NCBI GenBank assembly: GCA_021772465.1
Contig: JAJFLX010000001.1
Coordinates: 62,001-126,000 of the forward strand
Length of the DNA: 64,000 nt
Source of the DNA: Chlamydiota bacterium
Lineage (GTDB): Bacteria; Chlamydiota; Chlamydiia; Chlamydiales; JAAKFR01
Reading direction: 5' to 3'
A program made the position numbers and the translations under genes. The notes under the pieces are model-generated. The model worked only from the letters and a program-made list of their open reading frames with translations. It had not been told where the DNA came from and searched no databases. Each line of letters begins with the position of its first letter. Within the stretch, counting starts at the first letter, position 1. Positions 48,807 through 59,020 of the stretch are shown in pieces.

Positions 48807-49714
48807 TCCACGTTGTTGAGCTCCTCATGAACTGTTTCTAGCAAAGAGTTGTTTGCCCGAGCCTCATCTACCTGCGCGTCGAGTTTTTTGTTATCCACTT
48901 CAAGGGATTTATTCTCACTTTCTCGTTTTCTAGCCAAAAAATCAATGGTCGCTGTAGCTGTTTTCTTCGGACGATAACCACAGGATTCTACATCGAACAC
49001 TTTTTCAACCAATGCTTTACACATCTTTTCATCTGTTACAACCCACGCTCCATAACTCCACTGACATCTACTATTCTGATCAAATAAAGAGCCTAAAAAC
49101 CATCCGTTAGGATTTAAACTCCTCTCCACTTTTTGTAAAAATACACCCAGTTTGTTTGGAGGCAGATAAGGCATTAAATCTCTTGCGACAATCAAATCGA
49201 CTACTGGAAAATTACAAGTCAAAACATCTCCAGCCAGAAGCGTGAGCTGCCCTGACTCAAGGCTCTCAGGATTGCTTGCGGCAATTTCCTTCCGGAGTTT
49301 GTCGAGAGGCTCTTGGAAACAATCTATGGCGGTCACTTTCCATCCACGATCTAGAAGAACCTTAGTTGAACCCCCCCGGCCACACCCAAGATCTAACGCT
49401 GTTTTGCCTCTTTCAACTTTTTGATCAAAGGGAGGTTTTGACAAAAAATGAAATGGATTCGTTAAATTGAAAGTTTTCCAAGCTACGCGGGGTGTCTGAT
49501 TTTGGTTCAACTCCGCCCAGCCCTCCATGCTATTTTTTAGGTATTTACATACGGGTTTGTGATGCTTCCAATCCTTTATCTGGCACTTTTTGGAACAATA
49601 AAATGCGTACCAGCAACGCTTGCATTTTTTGAGAGTATCATCACTCTTTCCACATGCAAAACAAGGGGTGTTAGAGGGTGAAGAGAGTTGGGCTTTTGGA
49701 AAGATGGCCGCCAT
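48803..49714 (-). CDS. MYND zinc-finger / class I SAM-dependent methyltransferase fusion
   Basis: CFACGKSDDTLKKCKRCWYAFYCSKKCQIKDWKHHKPVC is a full MYND pattern. TALDLGCGRGGSTKVLLDRGWKVTAIDCFQEPL is SAM motif I. Confidence 0.88.
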   Translation of the reverse strand: MAAIFPKAQLSSPSNTPCFACGKSDDTLKKCKRCWYAFYCSKKCQIKDWKHHKPVCKYLKNSMEGWAELNQNQTPRVAWKTFNLTNPFHFLSKPPFDQKVERGKTALDLGCGRGGSTKVLLDRGWKVTAIDCFQEPLDKLRKEIAASNPESLESGQLTLLAGDVLTCNFPVVDLIVARDLMPYLPPNKLGVFLQKVERSLNPNGWFLGSLFDQNSRCQWSYGAWVVTDEKMCKALVEKVFDVESCGYRPKKTATATIDFLARKRESENKSLEVDNKKLDAQVDEARANNSLLETVHEELNNVE

Positions 49715-49866
49715 TGAATACCTACCCGGTTTATCAAAAACTAGTGTGAAGAATAGATTAAATAACAATATGAGACTACAAAATCTTTGAAACCCGCCCC
49801 CTCATCTAAAGATCAGAGACAAAAAATAGGGACATTTGGTAGGCTAGTGCAACTCAATCCAGGATA

Positions 49867-50787
49867 ATGGGCCCTCTTCTCCAAGTTACAGATTTGAGAA
49901 AAAAGTACGGCAAAAAAGCCCCCGTTTTTGCTGTTGATGAGATCTCATTTGATCTCAATCATGGGGAAATTCTCGGCCTTTTAGGTCCAAATGGATCCGG
50001 AAAAACAACGACCATCCAGATGCTACTGGGCACTTTAGCCCTGACTTCAGGATCCATCTTTTACTTCGGCAAAGACTTCACTCGTCACCGCTCTGAAATT
50101 TTACAACATGTCTCATTTGCTAGTACCTACACCAGTCTTCCCTACGTGCTCACAGTTGAAGAGAATCTCAGATGTTTTGCACACCTCTATCGCATCCGCT
50201 CTATCAAAGAGGCCGATCCCCTCCTCGAGCGGTTTGGGCTGAGCAAGAAGCGAAAAAGCTTGGTCTCCTCGCTATCTGCAGGACAGATCACACGCTTAAT
50301 GCTCGTCAAAGCCTTTTTAACCCGACCTAAAATTGCTCTGCTCGATGAGCCCACTGCCTCGCTTGACCCCGATATTGCACATGATGTCTGTTCATTTTTA
50401 CTTGAGCAGCGAGATAAAACGGGGCTCTCAATTCTCTTTACATCACACAAAATGGAAGAGGTTGCAGAAGTTTGCGACCGAGTGGTTGTGCTCAAAGGGG
50501 GCAAGCTCATCGCTGACGACCTCCCAAAAAATTTGGCAGAGAGCGTTTCAATCTGTCGCCTTCATCTAACTATCGTAGATGGCATAAAACATTCAGTCTT
50601 CCTCGCTCAGCAAGCAAATCTCGATTTCACAGTCGACCACCGTACACTCACCTGTTCGATTGATGAAAAAGAGATCCCTGGGTTTCTGCATGCCCTGATG
50701 CGCGCGGAAGTGAGCTATGCGAGCATCCGGATCGAAGAGCCCACCCTTGAAGACTACTTCCTATCTATTTCAGGAGCAGGCAAATGA
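49867..50787 (+). CDS. ABC transporter ATP-binding protein
   Basis: 306 aa, GLLGPNGSGKTTTIQ, LSAGQ, ALLDEPTASLDPD. Confidence 0.93.
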   Translation: MGPLLQVTDLRKKYGKKAPVFAVDEISFDLNHGEILGLLGPNGSGKTTTIQMLLGTLALTSGSIFYFGKDFTRHRSEILQHVSFASTYTSLPYVLTVEENLRCFAHLYRIRSIKEADPLLERFGLSKKRKSLVSSLSAGQITRLMLVKAFLTRPKIALLDEPTASLDPDIAHDVCSFLLEQRDKTGLSILFTSHKMEEVAEVCDRVVVLKGGKLIADDLPKNLAESVSICRLHLTIVDGIKHSVFLAQQANLDFTVDHRTLTCSIDEKEIPGFLHALMRAEVSYASIRIEEPTLEDYFLSISGAGK

Positions 50788-51569
50788 GCCTACAACGAAT
50801 TTACGGTGTCTTCTTACGCTATCTTTATGCCATGAAAAAAGGATTGATGCAGCTCTCCGATCTCTTTTATTGGCCCCTCGTAGACATTCTTCTTTGGGGG
50901 CTCACTTCAATCTGGGTCACAACACAAGATCCTGAAACACAAAATCTCCCACTATTTTTGATGACAGGCTTGATTTTTTGGCAGGTGAGCTGGCGAGGAT
51001 CTGTCGATATTTCAGTCAGCCTACTTCAAGAGCTCTGGCAACGAAACCTTGTCAATCTCTTCTCCACCCCCCTCAAGATTTCAGAGTGGATCACAGGAAT
51101 TCTTGTGATTTCAATCTTCAAACTTCTGCTCACCCTCATTTTCAGCATCATCGTCGTCTATCTGCTCTACGCTCTCAATGTACTCTCTATTGGGTGGGCC
51201 TTTATCCCCTTCGCAGGCTCTTTGCTAATTTTTGGGTGGACAATTGGGTTTCTCGCCTCAAGTGCTATCGTGTACTGGGGGCATCGAGTTGAGATGTTTG
51301 CTTGGATGATCGGAGGCCTCTTCGCACCCTTTAGCGCTGTTTTCTATCCCGTCTCTGTATTGCCCGAATGGGCGCAGCTGATCTCTTGGTGTCTTCCCAC
51401 CACTTATATTTTTGAAGGAATGCGATCTATCCTTGAGACTCAGGAGTTTCCATTAAATTATTTCGCAATTAGCTTGGGGCTGAATGCACTCTTTTTAAGC
51501 GGTGCTATAATCCTTTTCAAGTGGACTTTTGAAAAGAGCCGCCAGAAGGGGCTTGGGCGGCTTGAATAA
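50784..51569 (+). CDS. ABC-2 type transporter permease
   Basis: 261 aa, about 6 TM segments, 4-nt overlap with the ATPase gene. Confidence 0.88.
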   Translation: MSLQRIYGVFLRYLYAMKKGLMQLSDLFYWPLVDILLWGLTSIWVTTQDPETQNLPLFLMTGLIFWQVSWRGSVDISVSLLQELWQRNLVNLFSTPLKISEWITGILVISIFKLLLTLIFSIIVVYLLYALNVLSIGWAFIPFAGSLLIFGWTIGFLASSAIVYWGHRVEMFAWMIGGLFAPFSAVFYPVSVLPEWAQLISWCLPTTYIFEGMRSILETQEFPLNYFAISLGLNALFLSGAIILFKWTFEKSRQKGLGRLE

Positions 51570-51667
51570 AGAAAAGGGTCGCTTTTTCCGGATAAATGGG
51601 TTATTGTGGTGGAAAAATAATTTGTTGTTGAAGTAAGAACATTAATAAACCCCTTGGGTAAAAGCTT

Positions 51668-52735
51668 ATGTCACAAATCATATTCAGTAAGAAGAATAAG
51701 GCTTTTTTTGAAGAAGTTAAAGAGAAGGTTGAAGACTACTTCTCATCAAAGAGAATTGGCAAAACTGGAGACTCTAAGCTCTACTTAAAATCCATTCTCT
51801 GTTTGGCTCTCACCTTCACCTCCTATTTGATGATCATGCTTCTTCCTTTAGCAGGATGGATCTCTTTGCTACTCTGCGCTGTAATCGGCTTCTCTTTCGC
51901 CGGAATGGGTTTTAATGTGATGCACGATGGAGCTCATGGGAGCTATTCCAAGCGAAAATGGCTCAATGAGCTGGTAAGCTACTCCCTCAATCTGATGGGC
52001 GGGAATGTTTTCATTTGGAAGCACAAACACAATCTTGCCCACCACAACTTCACCAATATTGAAGGGATGGACGATGATATCGACATCAAGCCGTGGATGC
52101 GCACAAACCGCAACCAGCCTAGACGATGGTTTCACCGCTACCAACACATCTACGGTCTTCCTCTCTATGGAATCACCTATATCAACTGGGTTTTCATCAA
52201 CGACTTTAAGAACTACTTCGCAAAAAAAGTAGCCAATACCCCTTTCCAAAAAATGAATTTCAAAGAGCATCTGATTTTTTGGGTAAGCAAAGTTCTCCAT
52301 ATAGCTCTTATTCTCGTGCTGCCAATTTTAAAGTTTGGGCTTTTAAAAACCCTTCTCGGCTTTGGAGTGATGGCGTTTTGCTGTGGCTTTACCTTAGGAA
52401 CCATCTTCCAACTAGCTCATGTGATTGATGAGACCGATTTCCCCCTACCTGAAGAAGAGAGCAATCAGATGGAGCAGAACTGGGTCCTTCACCAAATAGC
52501 GACCACAGTAAATTTTGCCCCTGAAAATCGAGTGATTTTTTGGCTCACAGGAGGACTCAATTTTCAAATTGTCCACCACCTCTTTCCTAAAGTGAGCCAT
52601 ATCCACTATCCCGCTATCAACAAGCTGATCCGTGAAAGCTGCATAGCACGCAATATTAAGTACAAAGAGTATCCCACCTTCTTTGGAGCTGTAAGAGCTC
52701 ATGTCAACTATTTAAAAATGATCGGCGCAAACTGA
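51668..52735 (+). CDS. fatty acid desaturase
   Basis: 355 aa with His boxes HDGAHG, HKHNLAHHNFTN and HHLFP. Confidence 0.92.
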   Translation: MSQIIFSKKNKAFFEEVKEKVEDYFSSKRIGKTGDSKLYLKSILCLALTFTSYLMIMLLPLAGWISLLLCAVIGFSFAGMGFNVMHDGAHGSYSKRKWLNELVSYSLNLMGGNVFIWKHKHNLAHHNFTNIEGMDDDIDIKPWMRTNRNQPRRWFHRYQHIYGLPLYGITYINWVFINDFKNYFAKKVANTPFQKMNFKEHLIFWVSKVLHIALILVLPILKFGLLKTLLGFGVMAFCCGFTLGTIFQLAHVIDETDFPLPEEESNQMEQNWVLHQIATTVNFAPENRVIFWLTGGLNFQIVHHLFPKVSHIHYPAINKLIRESCIARNIKYKEYPTFFGAVRAHVNYLKMIGAN

Positions 52736-52929
52736 GAAACAGCATCGCAAAGTCAGTGCCGCGCAGTTTGTCAATTTATTTTCTACTCGAAATAGGAGTG
52801 ACTGTGAGCCTAAATTGCCCATTATCGGAAAAATAGGGTGACCAATATGGTGGATTCTGAATACAATGCTTTTCGTATTGAGACTTGAGTTTCAATAGCA
52901 AATAAGAGAATTTTCAAAGGAGGCCCCAC

Positions 52930-53274
52930 ATGGGCAAGAAGTTATACGTCGGTAATCTTTCATATGAAGCATCTGACAACGATTTAAGAAATTTATTTGA
53001 ACAATATGGCACAGTCGAGTCAGCACAAGTCATCATGGACAAAGATACTGGCCGCTCACGAGGGTTTGGCTTTGTAGAGATGAGCTCAGATGACGAAGCG
53101 CAAGCAGCCATCGATGGCACAAACGGCCAAGAAGCGATTGGAGGGCGTACCCTTACAGTTAACGAAGCTCGGTCACGTGAAGGTGGTGGCGGCGGACGTG
53201 GAGGTCGAGGCGGAGGCGGAGGCGGAGGTTTCCGCGGTGGCAACGGTGGAGGCCGAGGCAACTACCGCATCTAA
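52930..53274 (+). CDS. RRM-type RNA-binding protein with Gly-rich tail
   Basis: RNP2 KLYVGNLS and RNP1 RGFGFVEM, C-term GGGGGRGGRGGGGGGGFRGGNGGGRGNYRI. Confidence 0.95.
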   Translation: MGKKLYVGNLSYEASDNDLRNLFEQYGTVESAQVIMDKDTGRSRGFGFVEMSSDDEAQAAIDGTNGQEAIGGRTLTVNEARSREGGGGGRGGRGGGGGGGFRGGNGGGRGNYRI

Positions 53275-53322
53275 TTCAACTGGTAGGATACTTCGCTATA
53301 GAGCGAGGTATCCTCTCTCTCA

Positions 53323-53526
53323 CTATTTTTTGAATTTCCGTTTCAATCTCTTGTAATTTTTTCTATACCACTCTGGATTAATCAGATAAACCCCTGCTAG
53401 TAAAAAGGGAATTCCTGGCGCAAAGGGGAGCAAACACCCTAGAACCCCTAGAGAGAGTAGTCCACCAGCAGAGACATAGCGGCCTACTTTGCGCAGCTTC
53501 TGATGTTTGGACCTCATTTTTTTCAA
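53323..53526 (-). CDS. small membrane protein
   Basis: 67 aa, LLSLGVLGCLLPFAPGIPFLLAGVYLINPEWYRKNYKRLKRKFKK. Confidence 0.5.
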   Translation of the reverse strand: MKKMRSKHQKLRKVGRYVSAGGLLSLGVLGCLLPFAPGIPFLLAGVYLINPEWYRKNYKRLKRKFKK

Positions 53527-53655
53527 AGCAAAACCTGCGGTCTAGTTCCCATCCCAGGTATAATCAATCCAAAAACCCGTTGCACGTGAAAAAGTGGGGG
53601 TAAGCCCTCTTTTTTTATCATCTGCCCCCCCCTCTTTGCGATCCTAAGTATTTTT

Positions 53656-55095
53656 TCAGGAGCGACTTTCAGTCGCACGAGCGACAGCCTTTGCTATATT
53701 TTTGAAAATGATGAGGTGGAAGGGGAGAAAGCAATACCAGTAGAGGCGGCCAAAAAATCCACGAGGTCGGAAAGTGGCTGTCTGCATCAAAGTTTTCGAC
53801 GCTTCGTCAATCTGAAACTCGAGCCATGCCTCACCTGGAATTTTCATTTCAGCAAAGAGAATGAGGTGGTGATTTTTTTCATCAGCTAATATGACGCGCC
53901 AAAAATCGATTGACTCGCCCACAGTAATTTGGCTGGGGTGGCGCCTACCCCGGTTGAAGCCTGTCCCACCGACCATCTGGTCCATCAAGCCTCGAAGCCT
54001 CCAAGCCCAATTCATCGAGTACCACCCTCTCTCGCCCCCGATGCTCCATACTGTTTTATGCACCTGCTCTACAGACTGCTTCAATGGAACCCTCTGAATG
54101 TCTTTAAGACACCCTTTCTGAGGTACTTCAATGCATGCAGCCAAAGATTTTCCATACTCCCAGGCATCCATCCAAGTCGAAACGACTTCATTTTGCGAAA
54201 TTTTTTGAAAGGTGAGGTCTAATGCCTCTTCATAGGAGAGACATTTGTGGGGCAACACCTCATCAATTGCAAGATTGAGTTTTCGGGTACTCTGCTTCAT
54301 GCTTTCGACGAGGTGCCAACAAATGGAAAAACGGACCGAGGTCACAAATACGAGCCAATAACTCGAAAGGCGTGGCGTGAGTACCGGAACATTGATAATC
54401 CAACGCTTGATTTTTCGAAATGCAGCGTAGCGTTTCATAACCTCTTCAAAAGAAATGGCCTCTGGGCCACCTAAATCAAAAGTTTGTAAGTAGCACTCTT
54501 CTTGTAGCAATACCGCTTCAAGGTAGTAGAGCACATCGCGTATGGAGATAGGCTGACAGAAGTTTCTCACCCACCTAGGAGCGACCATGATAGGAAGCTT
54601 TTCAGTGAGGTCTCTAATGATTTCAAACGAAGCGCTCCCCGCTCCTATAATGATGCTCGCACGAAAAATCGTCACAGGGATTTTGCTTTTCCAGAGCTCT
54701 TTTTCAACTGCTAACCTTGAGCGAAGGTGAGGCGAAAGTTTGATTTCGTCCTCAACGATCCCCCCCAAGTAGATGATCTGTTTGCAACGGGTCTTCTCTA
54801 TCAAATTGATAAATTCTGCAGCTATATCTTTCTCAACCTCAACGAGATTTTCGACGACACTGGCCATTGAATGAATCAAGTAATACGCGACATCAATATC
54901 TTGTGGTAACTGGGGGGCTTGCACAGGATTACCAATATCCCCATAGATGGTATGGAGCCGATGAGCTCCAGAAATCTTGACCTCAATCCCCTCAAAACGT
55001 GAGAGCGCATAGACCTCATGCCCTTGATCGATTAGCTGGTGGATCAAACGTTTTCCAATAAAGCCGGTTGATCCTGTTACAAGTACTTTAGCCAT
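53656..55095 (-). CDS. SDR/NAD-dependent epimerase with C-terminal DUF2867-like domain
   Basis: MAKVLVTGSTGFIGKRLIHQL start at 55095, C-terminal WRVILADEKNHHLILFAEMKIPGEAWLEFQI...RPRGFFGRLYWY. Confidence 0.88.
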   Translation of the reverse strand: MAKVLVTGSTGFIGKRLIHQLIDQGHEVYALSRFEGIEVKISGAHRLHTIYGDIGNPVQAPQLPQDIDVAYYLIHSMASVVENLVEVEKDIAAEFINLIEKTRCKQIIYLGGIVEDEIKLSPHLRSRLAVEKELWKSKIPVTIFRASIIIGAGSASFEIIRDLTEKLPIMVAPRWVRNFCQPISIRDVLYYLEAVLLQEECYLQTFDLGGPEAISFEEVMKRYAAFRKIKRWIINVPVLTPRLSSYWLVFVTSVRFSICWHLVESMKQSTRKLNLAIDEVLPHKCLSYEEALDLTFQKISQNEVVSTWMDAWEYGKSLAACIEVPQKGCLKDIQRVPLKQSVEQVHKTVWSIGGERGWYSMNWAWRLRGLMDQMVGGTGFNRGRRHPSQITVGESIDFWRVILADEKNHHLILFAEMKIPGEAWLEFQIDEASKTLMQTATFRPRGFFGRLYWYCFLPFHLIIFKNIAKAVARATESRS

Positions 55096-55099
55096 AAGC

Positions 55100-56032
55100 T
55101 CATTTTTTTTTTTGTCGATCACTAGTGGGTACCGAGGGGGGCTTGCCGAGCACCACACTCGATATCGCTCCTCCCACTACCAGAAACATTCCAAACCAGG
55201 CGAGTGCATCGGGCACCTCATCCCACAAAACCCACCCAAAAATCCCCGCAAACAAAATCGCGAGATAGAGGAAAGGAGAGAGCTTTGAAACGGGCGCATA
55301 AGCGACCGCCGTCACGATAAAGAGCTGTTGAAGTGCAAGACAAAGCCCCATAGCTGCAAGTAGTAGCCACTGCATACCCTGAGGCAACACCCACCCACCT
55401 GTTACCGTTAAAATGATCCCAATCAGCACTGTCGAGATAGCGAAATAGTAAAAAAGCGTCGTCTCAAAGCTGTGGGTCTTACCAAGCCGGCGCACTAAAA
55501 CGAGCATCATGCTTGCTGTGATACCCGAGATCAGTGCTGGAAGCGCGCTGAGCTGCAAAAAGTCCCCTCCTGCAGGGTGGAGAATCAATATAATCCCAAT
55601 AAATCCCACCACTAGCGCAAGAGCGAGCGTTTTGTTTACTTTGCGGCGAAAAAAAATCCAAATGACCAGAGGGATATAGAGTGGAGCTGCATTGAGCAAA
55701 ACCATCACATTGACAAGGGGTGTTGATCTCAGAGAAAAATAGAAGAGGTAGAAAGTCAAAAAACCGAGCACAGCTCGGAGAAATTGTAGAAAGGGGTGAG
55801 GGGTTTTGATGAGATGGAAGCCCCGCCTCAAAGCAAAAGGAGAGATAAGCACAAAGGCAAAGAGATACTGATAAAACGTGACGAGATTAACCGAAAGCGT
55901 CTCTATGGCTATCTTTCCTATGACCCCCATCAGCGCTAAAAGAAGAGATCGAAGCGCAATACACCCCACACCGATTGCAAAGCAAATCGGCTTGGGATGG
56001 ATCAAATGAGGATTGGGCTTGGGCCATTTCAT
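55100..56032 (-). CDS. EamA/DMT family transporter
   Basis: 310 aa, about 10 TM segments. Confidence 0.88.
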   Translation of the reverse strand: MKWPKPNPHLIHPKPICFAIGVGCIALRSLLLALMGVIGKIAIETLSVNLVTFYQYLFAFVLISPFALRRGFHLIKTPHPFLQFLRAVLGFLTFYLFYFSLRSTPLVNVMVLLNAAPLYIPLVIWIFFRRKVNKTLALALVVGFIGIILILHPAGGDFLQLSALPALISGITASMMLVLVRRLGKTHSFETTLFYYFAISTVLIGIILTVTGGWVLPQGMQWLLLAAMGLCLALQQLFIVTAVAYAPVSKLSPFLYLAILFAGIFGWVLWDEVPDALAWFGMFLVVGGAISSVVLGKPPSVPTSDRQKKK

Positions 56033-56137
56033 CTCACTCCTTGATACCTGCTATGATCTGATTTTCAAAAGAGTTTTTCGTTGTTTTCTTCTCAAAAGCC
56101 ACTTAATATCTAGCATAAACCAATCTGACAGCGACTC

Positions 56138-57139
56138 ATGAGAAATAAGCCCCTCACCATCGGGAGTACCGTGATCCAACCGGGGGAGCGATTAACACTT
56201 GGGCTGCCCACACCTGAGCTTTATTCCTACGCCTCCCTGCATATTCCCGTTCATATCATCCACGGAAAAAAGGCCGGACCCACGCTTCTCATCTGCGCGG
56301 CGATTCACGGAGATGAGATGAATGGAACCGCAATCATCCATAGACTTCTCAATTTAGGCCTTCTCAAAGGGATGCACGGCACACTCATTGCCATCCCAGT
56401 GATGAATGTCTTCGGTCTCACCACACTCACTAGAAACTTGCCCGACAGAAGAGATCTCGACGTGAGCTTCCCCGGCTCAGAAGAGGGGTCTTTTGCAGCG
56501 CGTCTCGCTCACTACTTGAATCAAGAGATCTTAAGTCTGGCAACTCACTGCATCGACATCCACTCGGGTGAGCCTTACCAACACCGGATTCCGCAAATCC
56601 ATACCAACTTAAAAAACCCCGAGCTCAAAGCCCTGGCACACAGCTTTCAACCCCCTGTCATTCTACATACGGAGTCGAAGCGAGGCCTCTTGTGGCAAAA
56701 CCAGAAAGAGAGCCCCATTCACACGCTCATCTACGATGCTGGTGAACCCTTACGGCTTGATGAAGCCTGCATTCGCATTGGATTTCGCGGTATCTTGCGC
56801 GTCATGCGCCAACTCAATATGCTCTCTCTCACCGAAAAACATACGGCTAACTACCCCCCTACATGGGTTCGAAACAGCGAATGGGTGCGCTCACCAGGAT
56901 CTGGATTATGCCAGCTCTATAAAAAACTCGGCGTCTACGTCAAAGAAAGAGATACCTTGGCCACTGTTTATGATCCTTTTGGCACCTCACGGAGCTTTAA
57001 AATCACTAGCCCAACTAATGGAATCATTTTAGCGCACAACACCCTCCCCCTTGTAAATGAGGGAGACCCAATACTTCAAGTCGCTCAAACAGAAGAGACC
57101 ACCCACTCAGAAAGCTGGCAGGAGCATGGACTCGAATAA
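56138..57139 (+). CDS. succinylglutamate desuccinylase/aspartoacylase family protein
   Basis: 333 aa, LLICAAIHGDEMNGTAIIH, zinc ligands and IDIHSGEP. Confidence 0.9.
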   Translation: MRNKPLTIGSTVIQPGERLTLGLPTPELYSYASLHIPVHIIHGKKAGPTLLICAAIHGDEMNGTAIIHRLLNLGLLKGMHGTLIAIPVMNVFGLTTLTRNLPDRRDLDVSFPGSEEGSFAARLAHYLNQEILSLATHCIDIHSGEPYQHRIPQIHTNLKNPELKALAHSFQPPVILHTESKRGLLWQNQKESPIHTLIYDAGEPLRLDEACIRIGFRGILRVMRQLNMLSLTEKHTANYPPTWVRNSEWVRSPGSGLCQLYKKLGVYVKERDTLATVYDPFGTSRSFKITSPTNGIILAHNTLPLVNEGDPILQVAQTEETTHSESWQEHGLE

Positions 57140-58415
57140 ACGCATCTCGCTCTACAGCCTCTTTATTTGGATGCTTGCCATCCTCTTTTTCTTCTATGAA
57201 TTTTTTCTTCGAATCTTTTTAGGAACAATTGCTACTGAGATCATGAGTGATCTTCGCATCACTGTCAGCCAATTCTCAATCATTGGCGCAGGCTATTACC
57301 TCCTCTATGGTTTGATGCAACCTTTTGTGGGAATCTTGACCGAAAAATTTGGAGCTCGGAAAATCCTCACCTTTGCAGCAGCACTTTGCACACTAGGCGT
57401 TTTTTGGCTCTCTATTGGAGAGAGCTTCTATCCCGCTCTTTTCAGTCGAATGCTCATTGGCCTCGGATCTGCTTTTGGCTTTGTCACCCTCTTAATCCTC
57501 TCACTCAACTGGTTTCCTCAGAAATACTTCGCTCTGTTTTGTGGTCTCTCACTTTTTTTGGGTGCGGTGGGCCCCATGCTCGCCGGCGCCCCACTCGCCT
57601 ATGTCTACGAGCTCTCAGGAGGGGACTGGCGTGGAATTCTCTACTGGATTGGGCTTTTCGGCATCTTGCTGACCCTCTCTCTTATGGTTTTCATCCGCAA
57701 CAAACCGGCCAATGCGCAAAATAAGATTATCTTTATCACTCCCCATGAACCTACCCTCGGCAAGATATTCGTCCTTCTCAAAAATCGACAAGTTTGGGCT
57801 GTCTTATCGTGCTGCAGTTTTCTCTATGTCTCGATCCCCCTTTTTGCAGCCTACTGGGGCACCACTTACTTGCAAACTCGAGGGCTAGAAAAGACGGAAG
57901 CCGCTTTTGCCATTTCAATGATTTGGGCGGGCTATGCAATTGGAAATCCCCTGCTTGGAAAAATTTCAGATACGATAAAAAGACGCAAACCTTTCCTTGT
58001 GCTTTTCTGCTTTATGGGGGTGCTCACCTCCCTCTTTATCCTCTTTTCAAAAGGAGTAAACTACCCCCTACTCATCACTCTTTTTTTCTTCCTTGGATTT
58101 TCAAGCTCGACTCAAGGAATAGCCTTTGCGGCGATTGTTGAGCACACCCCTCGAAAACTCAATTCAACAGCGCTTGGACTGAACAATTCAATGGGAATGC
58201 TTTTGGGAGCCGTATTACCCGCGCTTGCGAGCTGGATCATTCAAACGTCGCAACACCACTCAGGTAGACTCTCATTGACCACAGGAGATATGAGAAGTGG
58301 GCTCCTTCTCATCCCGGTATTTTATGGCGTAGCAACCCTCATTGCCTTTTTTGGGGTCAAAGAGACTTTTTGTCGGCAGCAACACGAGATCCACAAGATG
58401 TCCGACTTGATTTAA
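57126..58415 (+). CDS. MFS transporter
   Basis: 12 TM pattern. Start chosen at internal MDSNKRISLYSLFIWM. Confidence 0.88.
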   Translation: MDSNKRISLYSLFIWMLAILFFFYEFFLRIFLGTIATEIMSDLRITVSQFSIIGAGYYLLYGLMQPFVGILTEKFGARKILTFAAALCTLGVFWLSIGESFYPALFSRMLIGLGSAFGFVTLLILSLNWFPQKYFALFCGLSLFLGAVGPMLAGAPLAYVYELSGGDWRGILYWIGLFGILLTLSLMVFIRNKPANAQNKIIFITPHEPTLGKIFVLLKNRQVWAVLSCCSFLYVSIPLFAAYWGTTYLQTRGLEKTEAAFAISMIWAGYAIGNPLLGKISDTIKRRKPFLVLFCFMGVLTSLFILFSKGVNYPLLITLFFFLGFSSSTQGIAFAAIVEHTPRKLNSTALGLNNSMGMLLGAVLPALASWIIQTSQHHSGRLSLTTGDMRSGLLLIPVFYGVATLIAFFGVKETFCRQQHEIHKMSDLI

Positions 58416-58975
58416 GTTTTTTTCGAATCTAACACTTGAAAAACAAAAGCTTTCAGCTTCTCTTTCTGTTCCACTTTTATCAAATTATTCTCATCGTCAA
58501 ACGCCTCATAGGCCTGAGGGATAGTCACCTGATCCCCTGCCACCTCGGCGCCAATATTTGAGAGAATGGAGCGCAGGTGTTCAAGCGCTCGGCTCCCCCC
58601 TCGCCAACCCGGCGAGGCGCTCATGATCCCAAACCGCTTCCCTTTGAATGGGGTGAGAGATCCTTGCCCCTTCTCATCGCGCGACACCCAGTCGAGGGTA
58701 TTTTTCAGCAAAGGTGGCAGTGAGCTGTTGTACTCGGGAGAGGCTATAAGCACGACATCGCTTTTGAGCACCTGCTCTCGGATGTATTTTGCATTCTCAG
58801 GCTGCCCTAACTCTACTTCAAGATCACCGCTGTAGAGTGGAATCGGATAGTCATGAAGATCGAGGTGAGTCACCTCGGCGCCCCATTGACGCGCTTGCTC
58901 AGCGGCAAGAGCTGCGAGCTTTTTGTTCACAGAGTCTTTGCGAGCACTTCCAGCAAATACGAGTACCTTGACCAT
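58412..58975 (-). CDS. NAD(P)H-dependent FMN reductase family protein
   Basis: 187 aa, GSARKDSVNKKLA, ASPEYNSSLPPLLKNTLDWVSR. Confidence 0.92.
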   Translation of the reverse strand: MVKVLVFAGSARKDSVNKKLAALAAEQARQWGAEVTHLDLHDYPIPLYSGDLEVELGQPENAKYIREQVLKSDVVLIASPEYNSSLPPLLKNTLDWVSRDEKGQGSLTPFKGKRFGIMSASPGWRGGSRALEHLRSILSNIGAEVAGDQVTIPQAYEAFDDENNLIKVEQKEKLKAFVFQVLDSKKT

Positions 58976-59020
58976 AGGGGGAGAGCGTAGTATGCTTTTT
59001 TTAAAAAATCAAGCGAGAAC

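Noticed and set aside
52914-53261. Proline-rich minus-strand ORF (PPPRPPRPPPPP)
   Set aside because: It is the antisense of the Gly-rich tail and RRM of 52930..53274.
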